Part shown: positions 56,130-64,000 of the stretch, piece by piece
Layout of the letters: every line of letters begins with the position of its first letter
Position numbering within the stretch: position 1 is the stretch's first letter
Assembly: GCA_958295785.1 (NCBI GenBank)
Contig: OY282377.1
Span: forward strand, 4,652,896 to 4,716,895
Length of the DNA: 64,000 nt
Origin: an uncultured Latescibacterota bacterium
Lineage (GTDB): Bacteria > Latescibacterota > UBA2968
Reading direction: 5' to 3'
Program-made: the position numbers and the translations under genes
The notes under the pieces: model-generated
Seen by the model: only the letters and a program-made list of their open reading frames with translations
The model's database searches: none
What the model was told of the DNA's origin: nothing

Positions 56130-58049
56130 ATGTTTGGAGCAAAATTCCGAAGAAGATTCGCTATTTTTACAACTTTAGTTGGTGTTTTGGGCGTGTATCT
56201 CGTGCTCGATTCCCGGTTGGTGACCGGCGAAGATGCCTATGCACAATTGGGCCAGGGGTTTGATGAGATTAATGAAGCCTATCGCCTGCTCTACAACGAG
56301 TATGTCAATGATCTCAAGCCAGAGGATTTGAGCAAGTCGGCCATTTCCGGCATGTTGTGGGATCTGGATCCTTATACCACTTTGTTTGACCGCAGAGACT
56401 TGGATCAACTTCGGATTGACACGCAGGGCAAATTTGGGGGGTTGGGCATTACCATCAGCAAGCGCGGAAAGGACGATGGGCCTCCAGTTGTGATGAGTGT
56501 GATTGAAGGCACACCTGCGGACACTTCGGGTCTCGTTGTGGGAGACCGCATCATCGGCATTGATGGGGATCCGACTTTTGACAAGAAATTGACCGAAATC
56601 GTCGGTGTTTTGCGGGGGGATGAAGGTGCGAGTGTGATCATTCAAATAGAACGGCCAGGCATAGCGAAATCTTTTGATCAGCCGATTATCCGGGCACGCA
56701 TTGACATTCCCAGTGTGCAAATCCCCGGCGAGGTTGATCCCGATATCGGTTATATTTCCCTGTCGTGGCTCAATACGTCCAGATTTACCGAACGCACAGA
56801 GGACGAGTTGAAACGGGCATTGGTCGCCTTGCTCAATGACGGTGTCGCGGGGATCGTCGTCGATCTGCGCGGCAATCCGGGCGGGTTGCTCAAATCAGCC
56901 GTTGATGTGGTCGATAAGTTTTTGCCACCTGACCGGCTGGTCGTGTCAACCAAAGGCCGCCTGCCCGAGCAAAATCGCAGTCACAAAACCCGGCAAAAGC
57001 CTGTATTGCCCGCGGATATGCCACTGGTGATTTTGGTGGATGAGCGCAGTGCGAGTGCCTCAGAAATTGTTGCAGGCGCGATTCAGGATTGGGATCGGGG
57101 GCTGATCGTGGGCGCGCAAACATTTGGAAAGGGGTCTGTACAAACCGTGCGCCAATTGGGTCGGCACGGCGATAAAGCTTTGAAGTTGACGACAGCCGCC
57201 TATTATACGCCGAGCGGGCGCAGTATTCACAATGCGGAAAAACGCCGGTATCGCGGCGGCCCCATTGAGCTTACTGTGGGCGATTCCATACAGGTCTCGG
57301 CCTATGAACTGTTGAGCATTATCGGTCAGGCCGAGCGGCGCGAAGATGCGGTTACGGAACTCAGTGACCGATTTGATTTAGATGCAGATTTGGCTAAAGA
57401 AGTCCTTGAAACGCGGTTGGAACGCTTGTTGGGGATGGCTTCTAAAGAGCATAACGGGCCTGAAGATACCGATACCTTAGAGGTCTTTACAACGCGCCTG
57501 AACAAGCGCAAGGTTTATGGCGGAGGCGGGATTAAGCCCGATGTGGTGGTGAAGCAAGAGCGCAAGCCGCGGGTGGTGGTGGAGGTATTGCGTAAAGGGT
57601 TGATTTTTGATTTTGCGGTTGATTTCGCAACGACACAATCATTCCCCAATCGCTTTGAAGACTATACATTGCCCGAAGACATTGTCGATCAATTCTGGAC
57701 TTTTGTGGCAGATTCAGCCAATGCCGATGGTTTTGCGTATAAAACGGGCACAGAGATTCAGGTGCAAGAACTCAAACAATCGCTGAAAGAGAAAGATGTG
57801 TTGACAGATGATGATATGGTCGCACTCAATCAATTGTCGCAGGTTGCAGAGCGCGAGCGTGCCGCCGATTACAACAAGGCAGGTCCGTTTGTCAGGCTGG
57901 AGATTGAACGGGCATTGGCGAATCGGGTGTGGGGTACCAAAGGCAAAATTTTGGCGTCTCTAAAGGGGGACAAGCAGTTTCAGGAGGCCGTGCGTCTTTT
58001 AAAGGATCGGGCGGTCTATGATCGCAAATTGGCGTTGGTGAAAGAGTGA
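56130..58049 (+). CDS. C-terminal processing peptidase (S41 family)
   Basis: About 639 residues from the ATG at 56130 (GGAGGCG). An N-terminal signal/anchor (FAIFTTLVGVLGVYLVL), a PDZ domain (FGGLGITISKRG...VVGDRIIGIDG), then the S41 core: VDLRGNPGGLLKSAVDVVDK and VDERSASASEIVAGAI with the catalytic Ser, followed by GAQTFGKGSVQT with the catalytic Lys. A C-terminal extension of ~200 helical residues follows. CtpA-type proteases trim or degrade periplasmic proteins. The long C-terminal region resembles the larger Ctp subfamily. Confidence 0.94.
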   Translation: MFGAKFRRRFAIFTTLVGVLGVYLVLDSRLVTGEDAYAQLGQGFDEINEAYRLLYNEYVNDLKPEDLSKSAISGMLWDLDPYTTLFDRRDLDQLRIDTQGKFGGLGITISKRGKDDGPPVVMSVIEGTPADTSGLVVGDRIIGIDGDPTFDKKLTEIVGVLRGDEGASVIIQIERPGIAKSFDQPIIRARIDIPSVQIPGEVDPDIGYISLSWLNTSRFTERTEDELKRALVALLNDGVAGIVVDLRGNPGGLLKSAVDVVDKFLPPDRLVVSTKGRLPEQNRSHKTRQKPVLPADMPLVILVDERSASASEIVAGAIQDWDRGLIVGAQTFGKGSVQTVRQLGRHGDKALKLTTAAYYTPSGRSIHNAEKRRYRGGPIELTVGDSIQVSAYELLSIIGQAERREDAVTELSDRFDLDADLAKEVLETRLERLLGMASKEHNGPEDTDTLEVFTTRLNKRKVYGGGGIKPDVVVKQERKPRVVVEVLRKGLIFDFAVDFATTQSFPNRFEDYTLPEDIVDQFWTFVADSANADGFAYKTGTEIQVQELKQSLKEKDVLTDDDMVALNQLSQVAERERAADYNKAGPFVRLEIERALANRVWGTKGKILASLKGDKQFQEAVRLLKDRAVYDRKLALVKE

Positions 58050-58054
58050 GACTT

Positions 58055-58172
58055 TAAGAAGCCCTAACAAAAAGGGTTGACCTGGATTTGTGAGAGGCCG
58101 CCTTTGAGGCGTTCCTGCGGGTGTTCACGCCTCTGTTTCAGATGCTTGATTTCTTTTTTTTAGGGCTTCTTA
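58055..58172. repeat. MITE-like element, copy R5
   Basis: Opposite orientation to R1; both ends read AAGAAGCCCTAA inward. It begins 6 bp after the protease stop codon and forms the left border of the second Rpn cassette. Confidence 0.88.
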
Positions 58173-58286
58173 GCACTGGCTTACGGCGTTTTGTCACAGG
58201 CTCTGCAACGCCACTGTCTGGATCGCGGATTGTCGCGGATTAGGGGATTGCACGGATTACCCCCCCCTTTTTTCAAGGTGGCGTTT

Positions 58287-59192
58287 ATGGCCGAATACGA
58301 TACGATATCCAAACACCTGATTCAAACCTACCCGGACGATTTCATCCGCTTCACACTCGGACGCGCTGACATCGAGGTGCTCGAGGTGCTCGAAACCGAG
58401 CAACCCACTGTGGAAGCCCGGCGCGCCGATAGCCTGATTCTCGTGCGTATTGAGGGTGAGGATGCGTTGATTCATTGCGAATTTCAAACCGCGGACAGCA
58501 CGGACACTCCGATGTCGCATCGCATGGCCGGCTATATCGGTCGCGCCATAGAACGCTATGGTCTGCCGATCTTTTCCTTTGTGATCTACCTGCGTCCCGG
58601 TGCTGGACGACGCGATAAGGGATACTACATCCAAGAACTGCCCGGCCATGAGGTGCTGGTGAAATACAAGGTGATTCGTCTGAGTGAGATCGATGGTCAA
58701 GCGATTATCGAGGGTGGTCATCCTGGCTTGCTTCCGTTTGCGCCATTGATGAAACCTCCGTCTGGCGTGTCTGCGGATGCGTGGTTGCGTCAATGTCTTC
58801 AGGCGACGGAAGCCTTGCCCTTGGACGCTTCAACCAAGGTTGACATGATGGCGGGTATGGCTATTTTAGGTGGGATATCGTATGAGTTGTCCACCGTTAG
58901 GCGTATTATTTCTCAGGAGGGTTTTATGGATGCGATTATGCGTGAATCATCGTTTGCCCAATACCTTACCCAACAAGGTATTGACCGCGGCAGGGAGGAA
59001 GGGATTAGAGAAAGCACCATTGAAGATATTCTCGATGTGTTGGAGGTTCGCTTTGATGCGGACGCGCCCGGTCAGTTCGCTGGTCGCATTCGGGCCATTG
59101 ACGATTTGCAACAACTCAAGCAGTTGCATCGTGCGGCGGTGCAAGTGGACAATCTCGATGCTTTTCAGCATGCGTTGGACGCAGAGGCTTGA
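58287..59192 (+). CDS. Rpn-family recombination-promoting nuclease/putative transposase, copy 2
   Basis: 301 residues from the ATG at 58287, with the same MAEYDTISKHLIQTYPDDF start and PD-(D/E)XK core (RIEGEDALIHCEFQTA) as copy 1 at 31538-32539. The two are almost identical except for a few substitutions and the loss here of the GIEQ array (QQGIDRGREEGIREST). It is bordered by MITE-like copies R5 and R6 in the same relative order as copy 1, so the whole cassette was duplicated. The leader lacks ~230 bp present in copy 1. Probably a functional gene. Confidence 0.86.
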   Translation: MAEYDTISKHLIQTYPDDFIRFTLGRADIEVLEVLETEQPTVEARRADSLILVRIEGEDALIHCEFQTADSTDTPMSHRMAGYIGRAIERYGLPIFSFVIYLRPGAGRRDKGYYIQELPGHEVLVKYKVIRLSEIDGQAIIEGGHPGLLPFAPLMKPPSGVSADAWLRQCLQATEALPLDASTKVDMMAGMAILGGISYELSTVRRIISQEGFMDAIMRESSFAQYLTQQGIDRGREEGIRESTIEDILDVLEVRFDADAPGQFAGRIRAIDDLQQLKQLHRAAVQVDNLDAFQHALDAEA

Positions 59193-59305
59193 GTCCCTAA
59201 CAAAAAGCGTTGACCTGGATTTGTGAGAGGCCGCCTTTGAGGCATTCCTGCGGGTGTTCACTCATCTGTTTCAGATGCTTGATTTCTTTTTCTTAGGGCT
59301 TCTAA
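59190..59305. repeat. MITE-like element, copy R6
   Basis: A full copy in the R5 orientation; it overlaps the Rpn stop (TGAGTCCC), mirroring R1 at the other cassette. Confidence 0.87.
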
Positions 59306-59710
59306 GCGTTCCCATCAAAGTGACCTGTCCGCAGATAACGCAGATGATCGCAGATAGGTTGTTGTCGCAGAGGCCCCAAGGTGTTGAGTAGCAAGGGGGT
59401 TGCAACCATTTTGTTAGGGCCTCTAAGAAGCCGTTTTAATTTTCTCGGGCCCTCCCCCCTAACCCCCTTCCTACAAGCTCAGATTTTATCACATTTTTAG
59501 TTGAGTCAATTTCTCAATTCTTGGGCGTCATAAGTGGTTGTTTTTTAATGATCCGCCCTTATGTCAATCAACGGTTTCACTTCGAGTTGCCCTCGTAAAA
59601 CCGATTTTGTTACCATCGCTTTTACAAAGAGTTACAGAGATGTGATAAAACCCCAGCTTCCTACAAGGAAGGGGGCATATTTAATTTTAAGATGGCTTCT
59701 AAGGAAGTGC
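59306..59710. other. Intergenic region with repeat debris
   Basis: About 400 bp with no supported gene. Near 59405-59425 TTTTGTTAGGGCCTCTAAGAAG resembles two fused ends of the MITE-like family. A GC-poor stretch with CTACAAG repeats (59470, 59662) follows, then the ribosome site of the next gene. Confidence 0.5.
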
Positions 59711-61006
59711 ATGATGGTATCTCCCAATATTATCTTTGTTCTGTGTGACGATATCGGTTATGGCGATCTGGGGTGTTATGGGCAGGAGGTTATTCCCACG
59801 CCCCGATTGGATCAACTCGCGTCTGAGTCCATGCGGTTCACGCAGTGTTATACCGGGTCTTCGATTTGCGCGCCATCTCGCTCGGTGTTGATGACGGGTT
59901 TGCATAGTGGGCACACGCGGGTGCGCGATAATTTTGGCATTGTGGGCGGTGTGGGAGACCAGAAACGGTTGCCGCTCGAACCGGAGGATTTTACGGTTGC
60001 CGAGATGCTCAAGGGGGTGGGATATGCCACGGGCATAACTGGCAAATGGGGGTTGGGTGAACCCGATACAACGGGTATTCCCACGCGCAAGGGGTTTGAT
60101 GAATGGTTTGGCTACCTCAACCAGCGCAACGCACATACGTACTATCCGCCTTATTTGTGGCACAATGAGGAGCAGGTCGTTCTCAAAGGCAATCGGGATG
60201 GCCGGCAAGGCGATTATTCCCACGACATGATTTTTGACTTTGCCTGTGACTTTATTCGCAACAATAGCGATGGGCCGTTTTTTCTTTATTTGCCGTGGAC
60301 ATTGCCGCATGGTCGATATGAAATTCCCGACGCCAGTGCATGGGACCATAAACCTTGGACGGATGACGAGAAAGTTTATGCGGCGATGATTACAAAAATT
60401 GATACACAGGTCGGGCAGATCGTCGATTTGTTGCGCGAACTGGCGATTGAGGATCAGACGCTTTTGTTTTTTGGTTCTGACCACGGCGCAGCACGCCGAT
60501 GGAAAGCGTTTGACAGTTGCGGTGCTTTGCGCGGGCAAAAGGGTACGATGTATGAGGGCGGGTTGCGTACGCCGATGATTGTGCATTGGCCGGGGCGCAT
60601 TCCCGCGGGTACTGTGAGCGATGCGGTGTGGTATTATGCCGATTTTTTGCCAACAGTTGCAGATGTGGTCGGCATAGATGCGCCGGATAATGCGGATGGC
60701 GTGAGCATTCTGCCGGTGCTTTTGGGTGAAACGCAGGATATCGGCGAACGCTTTTTGTACTGGGAGCGTTTTGGCGGAGGGTTCAAACAGGCTGTGCGCT
60801 GGAAAAACTGGAAGGCTGTACGCAATCCGTCACCTAGGTTGCTCGACGAACCGCTCGAGTTATACGATTTGGACAACGATATAGGAGAGAAAAACAATGT
60901 CGCGGAGGATCACCCGGATGTGATCGCCGAGATTGAACGCTTTATGAAAGATGCGCGCACGGACTCCTATAACTGGCCTATCGGCGTGAAGGGGTCTCAT
61001 GCGTGA
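59711..61006 (+). CDS. Sulfatase (CAPSR type)
   Basis: About 431 residues. The ATG at 59711 (AAGGAAG) begins MMVSPNIIFVLCDDIGYGDL, the canonical arylsulfatase N-terminus with metal Asp pair. CAPSRSVLMTGLHSGH is the formylglycine site; GITGKWGLGEP and LLFFGSDHGAARRWKA supply the rest of the active site. It lacks a signal peptide from this start; an upstream in-frame extension is not convincing. This is the third complete sulfatase in the window, pointing to use of sulfated glycans. The terminator 3' is shared with the convergent transporter. Confidence 0.94.
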   Translation: MMVSPNIIFVLCDDIGYGDLGCYGQEVIPTPRLDQLASESMRFTQCYTGSSICAPSRSVLMTGLHSGHTRVRDNFGIVGGVGDQKRLPLEPEDFTVAEMLKGVGYATGITGKWGLGEPDTTGIPTRKGFDEWFGYLNQRNAHTYYPPYLWHNEEQVVLKGNRDGRQGDYSHDMIFDFACDFIRNNSDGPFFLYLPWTLPHGRYEIPDASAWDHKPWTDDEKVYAAMITKIDTQVGQIVDLLRELAIEDQTLLFFGSDHGAARRWKAFDSCGALRGQKGTMYEGGLRTPMIVHWPGRIPAGTVSDAVWYYADFLPTVADVVGIDAPDNADGVSILPVLLGETQDIGERFLYWERFGGGFKQAVRWKNWKAVRNPSPRLLDEPLELYDLDNDIGEKNNVAEDHPDVIAEIERFMKDARTDSYNWPIGVKGSHA

Positions 61007-61048
61007 CATTGTGATTGTTGTACATAACGGAACAGTAGAAAACGCCGG

Positions 61049-61080
61049 AAGAGCGGGTCTTTTTGACTCGCTCTTTTTTT
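61049..61080. terminator. Bidirectional terminator between sulfatase and transporter
   Basis: AAGAGCGGGTC and GACTCGCTCTT (one mismatch) with a T-rich loop, then TTTTTTT on the plus strand. It serves the sulfatase and possibly the opposing gene. Confidence 0.78.
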
Positions 61081-62314
61081 ATATCAAAATGCCAGCAACG
61101 CAAGCGGTCATCATCATGGCAAGGGTGCCGCCGATCATGGCACGCATGCCGAGGATGGCCAACTCTGCACGGCGTTCGGGGGCAATGCCACCGATGCCGC
61201 CGATTTGAATGCCCACGCTGCCAAAGTTGGCGAAGCCGCAGAGTGCGTAGGTCAATATCAGGGTGCTGCGCTCGCTCAAGATCACCCCTGAATCGGGTTG
61301 CGACCATGCGATCATTTGCGCGTAGGCAATAAATTCGTTGAGTACCATCTTTTTTCCGAGCAATTCACCGGCATAAATGCAATCGGCCCAGGGAATGCCC
61401 AGCAGATAGGCAAACGGCGCGAAGACATAACCGAAAATTGCAGCCATAGACCAGTTCCAATCGCTGTATCCAAAGAGCGCGCCGATCCATCCACCAATCA
61501 GACCCAAGGCTGCGTCAATCAGTGCGACGAGGGCCAGAACGGCGATGAGCATTGCGACGACATTTAAGGTCAACTTCATGCCATCTAAGGCACCACCTGC
61601 CGCAGCATCTACGATGTTTGCGTGTTTTTCATCGACAGCCAATTCCACCTGCCCCATGGTCATAGATTGCTCGGTTTCGGGAATCATCAGTTTGGAAATC
61701 AACAGTGCCGCGGGTGCAGAGATGACCGATGCGGATACCAGATGCCCCGCGTCAACGCCCATGCCGGCATAGGCGGCCATGACGCCGCCAGCAATGGTTG
61801 CAAAACCACCGACCATCAAGGCCATGAGTTCCGATTTTGTCATGCTGCTTATATACGGGCGCACCATCAGCGGGGCTTCGGTTTGACCGACAAAGATGTT
61901 AGCCGCCGCAGAGAGGGTTTCCGATCCCGAAGTGCCCAATGTGCGTTGCATGACCCAGGCAAATGCTTCGACGACTTTTTGAATGATGCCCATGTAGTAG
62001 AGAACGGACATCAAGGACGAAACGAAGATGATGGTGGGCAAGACTTTGAATGCAAAAAAATGATGGACGTATTCTTCTCCGAAAACCAGACGGGTGCCGG
62101 CATCGACAGATCCCAAAATGGCGGTGAAAAAACCGCCGATGTTTTGAAAGACGGCTATACCAATCGATGTTTTCAAAATGAACACCGCGAGGACAAATTG
62201 CAACAACAGGCCGCCCCATACCACGCGGATGTTCACCTGTTTTTTTTTCTCGCTCATAGACCATGCCAAACCCATCATGACCACCAGCCCCACCAGACTG
62301 ATTGCGCGCTCCAT
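61079..62314 (-). CDS. NupC-type concentrative nucleoside transporter
   Basis: 411 residues (ATG at 62314 with GGGAG; GTG at 62320 possible). About ten membrane helices; the CNT signatures GQTEAPLMVRPYI and GFANFGSVGIQIGGIGGIAP, and NIFVG, are present. The family imports nucleosides with protons or sodium; which nucleosides is unknown. It is unlinked to the neighbours and convergent with the sulfatase. Confidence 0.93.
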   Translation of the reverse strand: MERAISLVGLVVMMGLAWSMSEKKKQVNIRVVWGGLLLQFVLAVFILKTSIGIAVFQNIGGFFTAILGSVDAGTRLVFGEEYVHHFFAFKVLPTIIFVSSLMSVLYYMGIIQKVVEAFAWVMQRTLGTSGSETLSAAANIFVGQTEAPLMVRPYISSMTKSELMALMVGGFATIAGGVMAAYAGMGVDAGHLVSASVISAPAALLISKLMIPETEQSMTMGQVELAVDEKHANIVDAAAGGALDGMKLTLNVVAMLIAVLALVALIDAALGLIGGWIGALFGYSDWNWSMAAIFGYVFAPFAYLLGIPWADCIYAGELLGKKMVLNEFIAYAQMIAWSQPDSGVILSERSTLILTYALCGFANFGSVGIQIGGIGGIAPERRAELAILGMRAMIGGTLAMMMTACVAGILI

Positions 62315-62429
62315 AGACACACTCCCTTAACGGTTGCAAATATTTGTAATTGCTCTTAGATTGGTTCAATCGCGGCAAGACAAATATACAATAATAACTC
62401 TTTTAGAACACAAAAGTTTGGACGCCACA

Positions 62430-63089
62430 ATGAAACCCGTTTATCTCACTTTTGATTGTTACGGCACGCTCATTGACTGGAAATCCGGCGTTCTAAACGC
62501 GCTTCGAGATTATCCAGAGGTCGATCCCGATGTGTTTTTTGAGATGTGGTGGCGCGTAGATAGACAGCTTACCTGCGGGGTTCCCTATCGGCGGTATCGA
62601 GAGGTTCTCGCGTTGGATTTCGCGGAGGCTTTTCAATCCATTGGTATTGCAATCGCCAGCCGGGAAGCCGAATGTCTGGCTGATGGTTTGGGAGATTGGC
62701 CGCCATTTCCCGATGCACCCGCCGCGCTTGCGGCGTTTAGGCGATTGGGGTTTAAGTTGGGGATTTTGTCGAATATCGACAACGATTTGCTCGAGCGAAG
62801 TGCCAATCAACTCGGCGTGGATATCGATGTGTGTATCACGGCGGAAAATATCCGATCTTACAAACCCGGGACGCGCCACTTTGAAGCCCTTTTGGAAACA
62901 ACGGGACTTCAACCAGTGCGGGTTCTGCATATTGCCGCTTCGCGTTTTGTGGATATTGAACCTGCGTCCAGGCTCGGTTTTCGCACGATGTACGTACAGC
63001 GGTCTGAACCCGATGCCGATTGCGATGTCACGCCTGAATTTACTGTTGAAACGCTGACAGATGCGATTCCAATTCTCGAGAGTCTGTAA
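62430..63089 (+). CDS. HAD-superfamily hydrolase (haloacid dehalogenase type II-like)
   Basis: 219 residues from the ATG at 62430. HAD motifs: LTFDCYGTLIDW (nucleophile Asp), LGILSNIDND (motif II), RSYKPGTRHFEALLE (motif III Lys) and a final acidic strand ASRFVDIEPASRLGF in place of the usual DD. Length and the DCYGTLIDW form match (S)-2-haloacid dehalogenase-like and phosphatase-like HADs. The substrate is not known. It is followed by the SMP-30 gene at a 21-bp gap and probably co-transcribed. Confidence 0.88.
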   Translation: MKPVYLTFDCYGTLIDWKSGVLNALRDYPEVDPDVFFEMWWRVDRQLTCGVPYRRYREVLALDFAEAFQSIGIAIASREAECLADGLGDWPPFPDAPAALAAFRRLGFKLGILSNIDNDLLERSANQLGVDIDVCITAENIRSYKPGTRHFEALLETTGLQPVRVLHIAASRFVDIEPASRLGFRTMYVQRSEPDADCDVTPEFTVETLTDAIPILESL

Positions 63090-63110
63090 ATTTTAAGAAA
63101 GGATGGTGCG

Positions 63111-63983
63111 ATGGGTATTGAAGTTATTCGAGACGAGATGGTCGAATTGGTCGATCCTGCGGCAGAACCCGAATTGGTTGCAGACGGGTTTCAGTTCACC
63201 GAAGGCCCAGTTTGGGATCCGGCACAAGGATGTTTGTTTTTTTCAGATATTCCGGCCAATACCATTTTTAAGTGGACGCCAGAAGCGGGGGTGGTCGCAT
63301 ATCGCCAGCCGAGTTATCATTCCAATGGGTTGACGTTGGATGGACAAGGGCGACTGCTTTCATGCGAACACTCTGGGCGGCGGGTGAGCATCGAGGCGGA
63401 TGGCGAGTTGAAAACCCTGGTGGATTCGTATCAGGGAAAAAAGCTCAATTCGCCCAACGATCTGGTTGTGTGTCAGAATGGGGATATTATTTTTACGGAT
63501 CCACCTTATGGTTTGTCGAACAGGCATGGCGTGGATGCGGAACAGGAGTTGGATTTTTTGGGGGTGTTTCGTCTGCCTGCGGGCGAATCCGAACCCGTTC
63601 TTTTGATCGACGATTTTGAACGCCCCAATGGCTTGGCCCTCACACCCGATGAGAAAACCCTGTATGTCGATGATAGTGCGCGGGGGCATATTCGCGCTTT
63701 TGATGTGCGGGAAGATGGCTCTCTTGCACATGGCGCGGTGTTTGCCGAACTGAAAGGCGATGGGGAAGGGGTGCCCGATGGCATGACATTGGACCTCAAT
63801 GGCAATATTTATTGCACGGGCCCTGGGGTTGTGTGGGTGTTTAATCCCTCGGGCGGTCTGCTTGGCAAAATTAGACTGCCTCTTGCAGCGGCGAATCTGA
63901 ACTGGGGAGGCGAAGATCGGAAGACCTTATTTTTTACCGCGAGAACCGATGTTTATCGCGTGCAGTGCAAAGTGGGAGGCTAA
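63111..63983 (+). CDS. SMP-30/gluconolactonase-type hydrolase
   Basis: 290 residues. Beta-propeller of the SMP-30/LRE family: FTEGPVWDPAQGCLFFSDIP (metal Glu in TEGP), KLNSPNDLVVCQNGDIIFTD (metal Asn/Asp), FERPNGLALTPDEKTLYVDD (metal Asn and Asp). These match the calcium-dependent lactonases that open gluconolactone and related sugar lactones. No signal peptide. The start has AAGGATG upstream. Confidence 0.93.
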   Translation: MGIEVIRDEMVELVDPAAEPELVADGFQFTEGPVWDPAQGCLFFSDIPANTIFKWTPEAGVVAYRQPSYHSNGLTLDGQGRLLSCEHSGRRVSIEADGELKTLVDSYQGKKLNSPNDLVVCQNGDIIFTDPPYGLSNRHGVDAEQELDFLGVFRLPAGESEPVLLIDDFERPNGLALTPDEKTLYVDDSARGHIRAFDVREDGSLAHGAVFAELKGDGEGVPDGMTLDLNGNIYCTGPGVVWVFNPSGGLLGKIRLPLAAANLNWGGEDRKTLFFTARTDVYRVQCKVGG

Positions 63984-64000
63984 ATGAAAATCGCGGCAAT
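63984..64000 (+). CDS. Start of a further gene, cut by the window edge
   Basis: An ATG follows the previous stop codon directly (TAAATG) with GGGAGG upstream; only MKIAA can be read. Identity unknown; the spacing indicates the same operon. Confidence 0.5.

Overview
The window is the replication-origin neighbourhood of an uncultured Gram-negative bacterium. The chromosomal core gives the anchor. gyrA, gyrB, a dciA-like gene, recF and dnaN run leftward, dnaA also runs leftward, and rpmH, rnpA, yidC, mnmE and rsmG run rightward. Around this core are several sulfatases, sugar-type dehydrogenases, a giant secreted FN3/cadherin protein and many decayed insertion sequences. That mix resembles candidate phyla of the FCB/Latescibacterota type, but this is an impression from gene content, not a phylogenetic result. 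I saw no tRNA or rRNA genes and no CRISPR array.

1-9.1 kb: a signalling unit, all on the minus strand. A four-PAS hybrid sensor kinase overlaps an NtrC-type sigma-54 activator. Downstream lie three tandem TTGC..GCAA dyads, a -24/-12 promoter and the start of a giant FN3/cadherin exported protein that runs off the window. The parts fit together as one sensor, activator, enhancer, sigma-54 promoter and surface-protein circuit.

9.6-16.6 kb: a plus-strand set with an SDR/epimerase, larB, an AddA-like helicase-nuclease, an AlkA-like glycosylase and a sulfatase. 16.7-25.2 kb: minus-strand catabolic genes (Gfo/Idh oxidoreductase, a secreted thermonuclease, a D-2-hydroxyacid dehydrogenase, a sulfatase, a cupin, an SDR and a Zn-dependent alcohol dehydrogenase). 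A mandelate-racemase-type gene there is split by a 1092-bp IS with a clean 5-bp target duplication. 25.2-26.6 kb: homoserine dehydrogenase.

26.6-33 kb: a defence/mobile island. It holds a compact Zorya-like operon (ZorA-type motor subunit, ZorB-type OmpA/MotB protein, HNH nuclease), an MNT/HEPN toxin-antitoxin pair running into a degraded phage-type gene, and an Rpn-type nuclease cassette bordered by ~115-bp MITE-like repeats. 33-49.3 kb: the replication core. An AT-rich oriC candidate with about ten DnaA-box-like sites lies between dnaA and dnaN. The dnaN side has been invaded by an IS630 element that is itself interrupted by a second copy of the 1092-bp IS. Two parS-like palindromes flank rsmG, but no parA or parB follows.

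49.5-52 kb: an XRE regulator and a graveyard of IS5- and IS4-type transposase remnants. 52-58 kb: a small coiled-coil protein, a fumarylacetoacetase-family enzyme, a cyclophilin lipoprotein, a CDP-alcohol phosphatidyltransferase, thymidylate kinase and a C-terminal processing protease. 58-59.3 kb: a second copy of the Rpn cassette with its repeats. 59.7-64 kb: another sulfatase, a NupC-type nucleoside transporter, a HAD hydrolase and an SMP-30/gluconolactonase.
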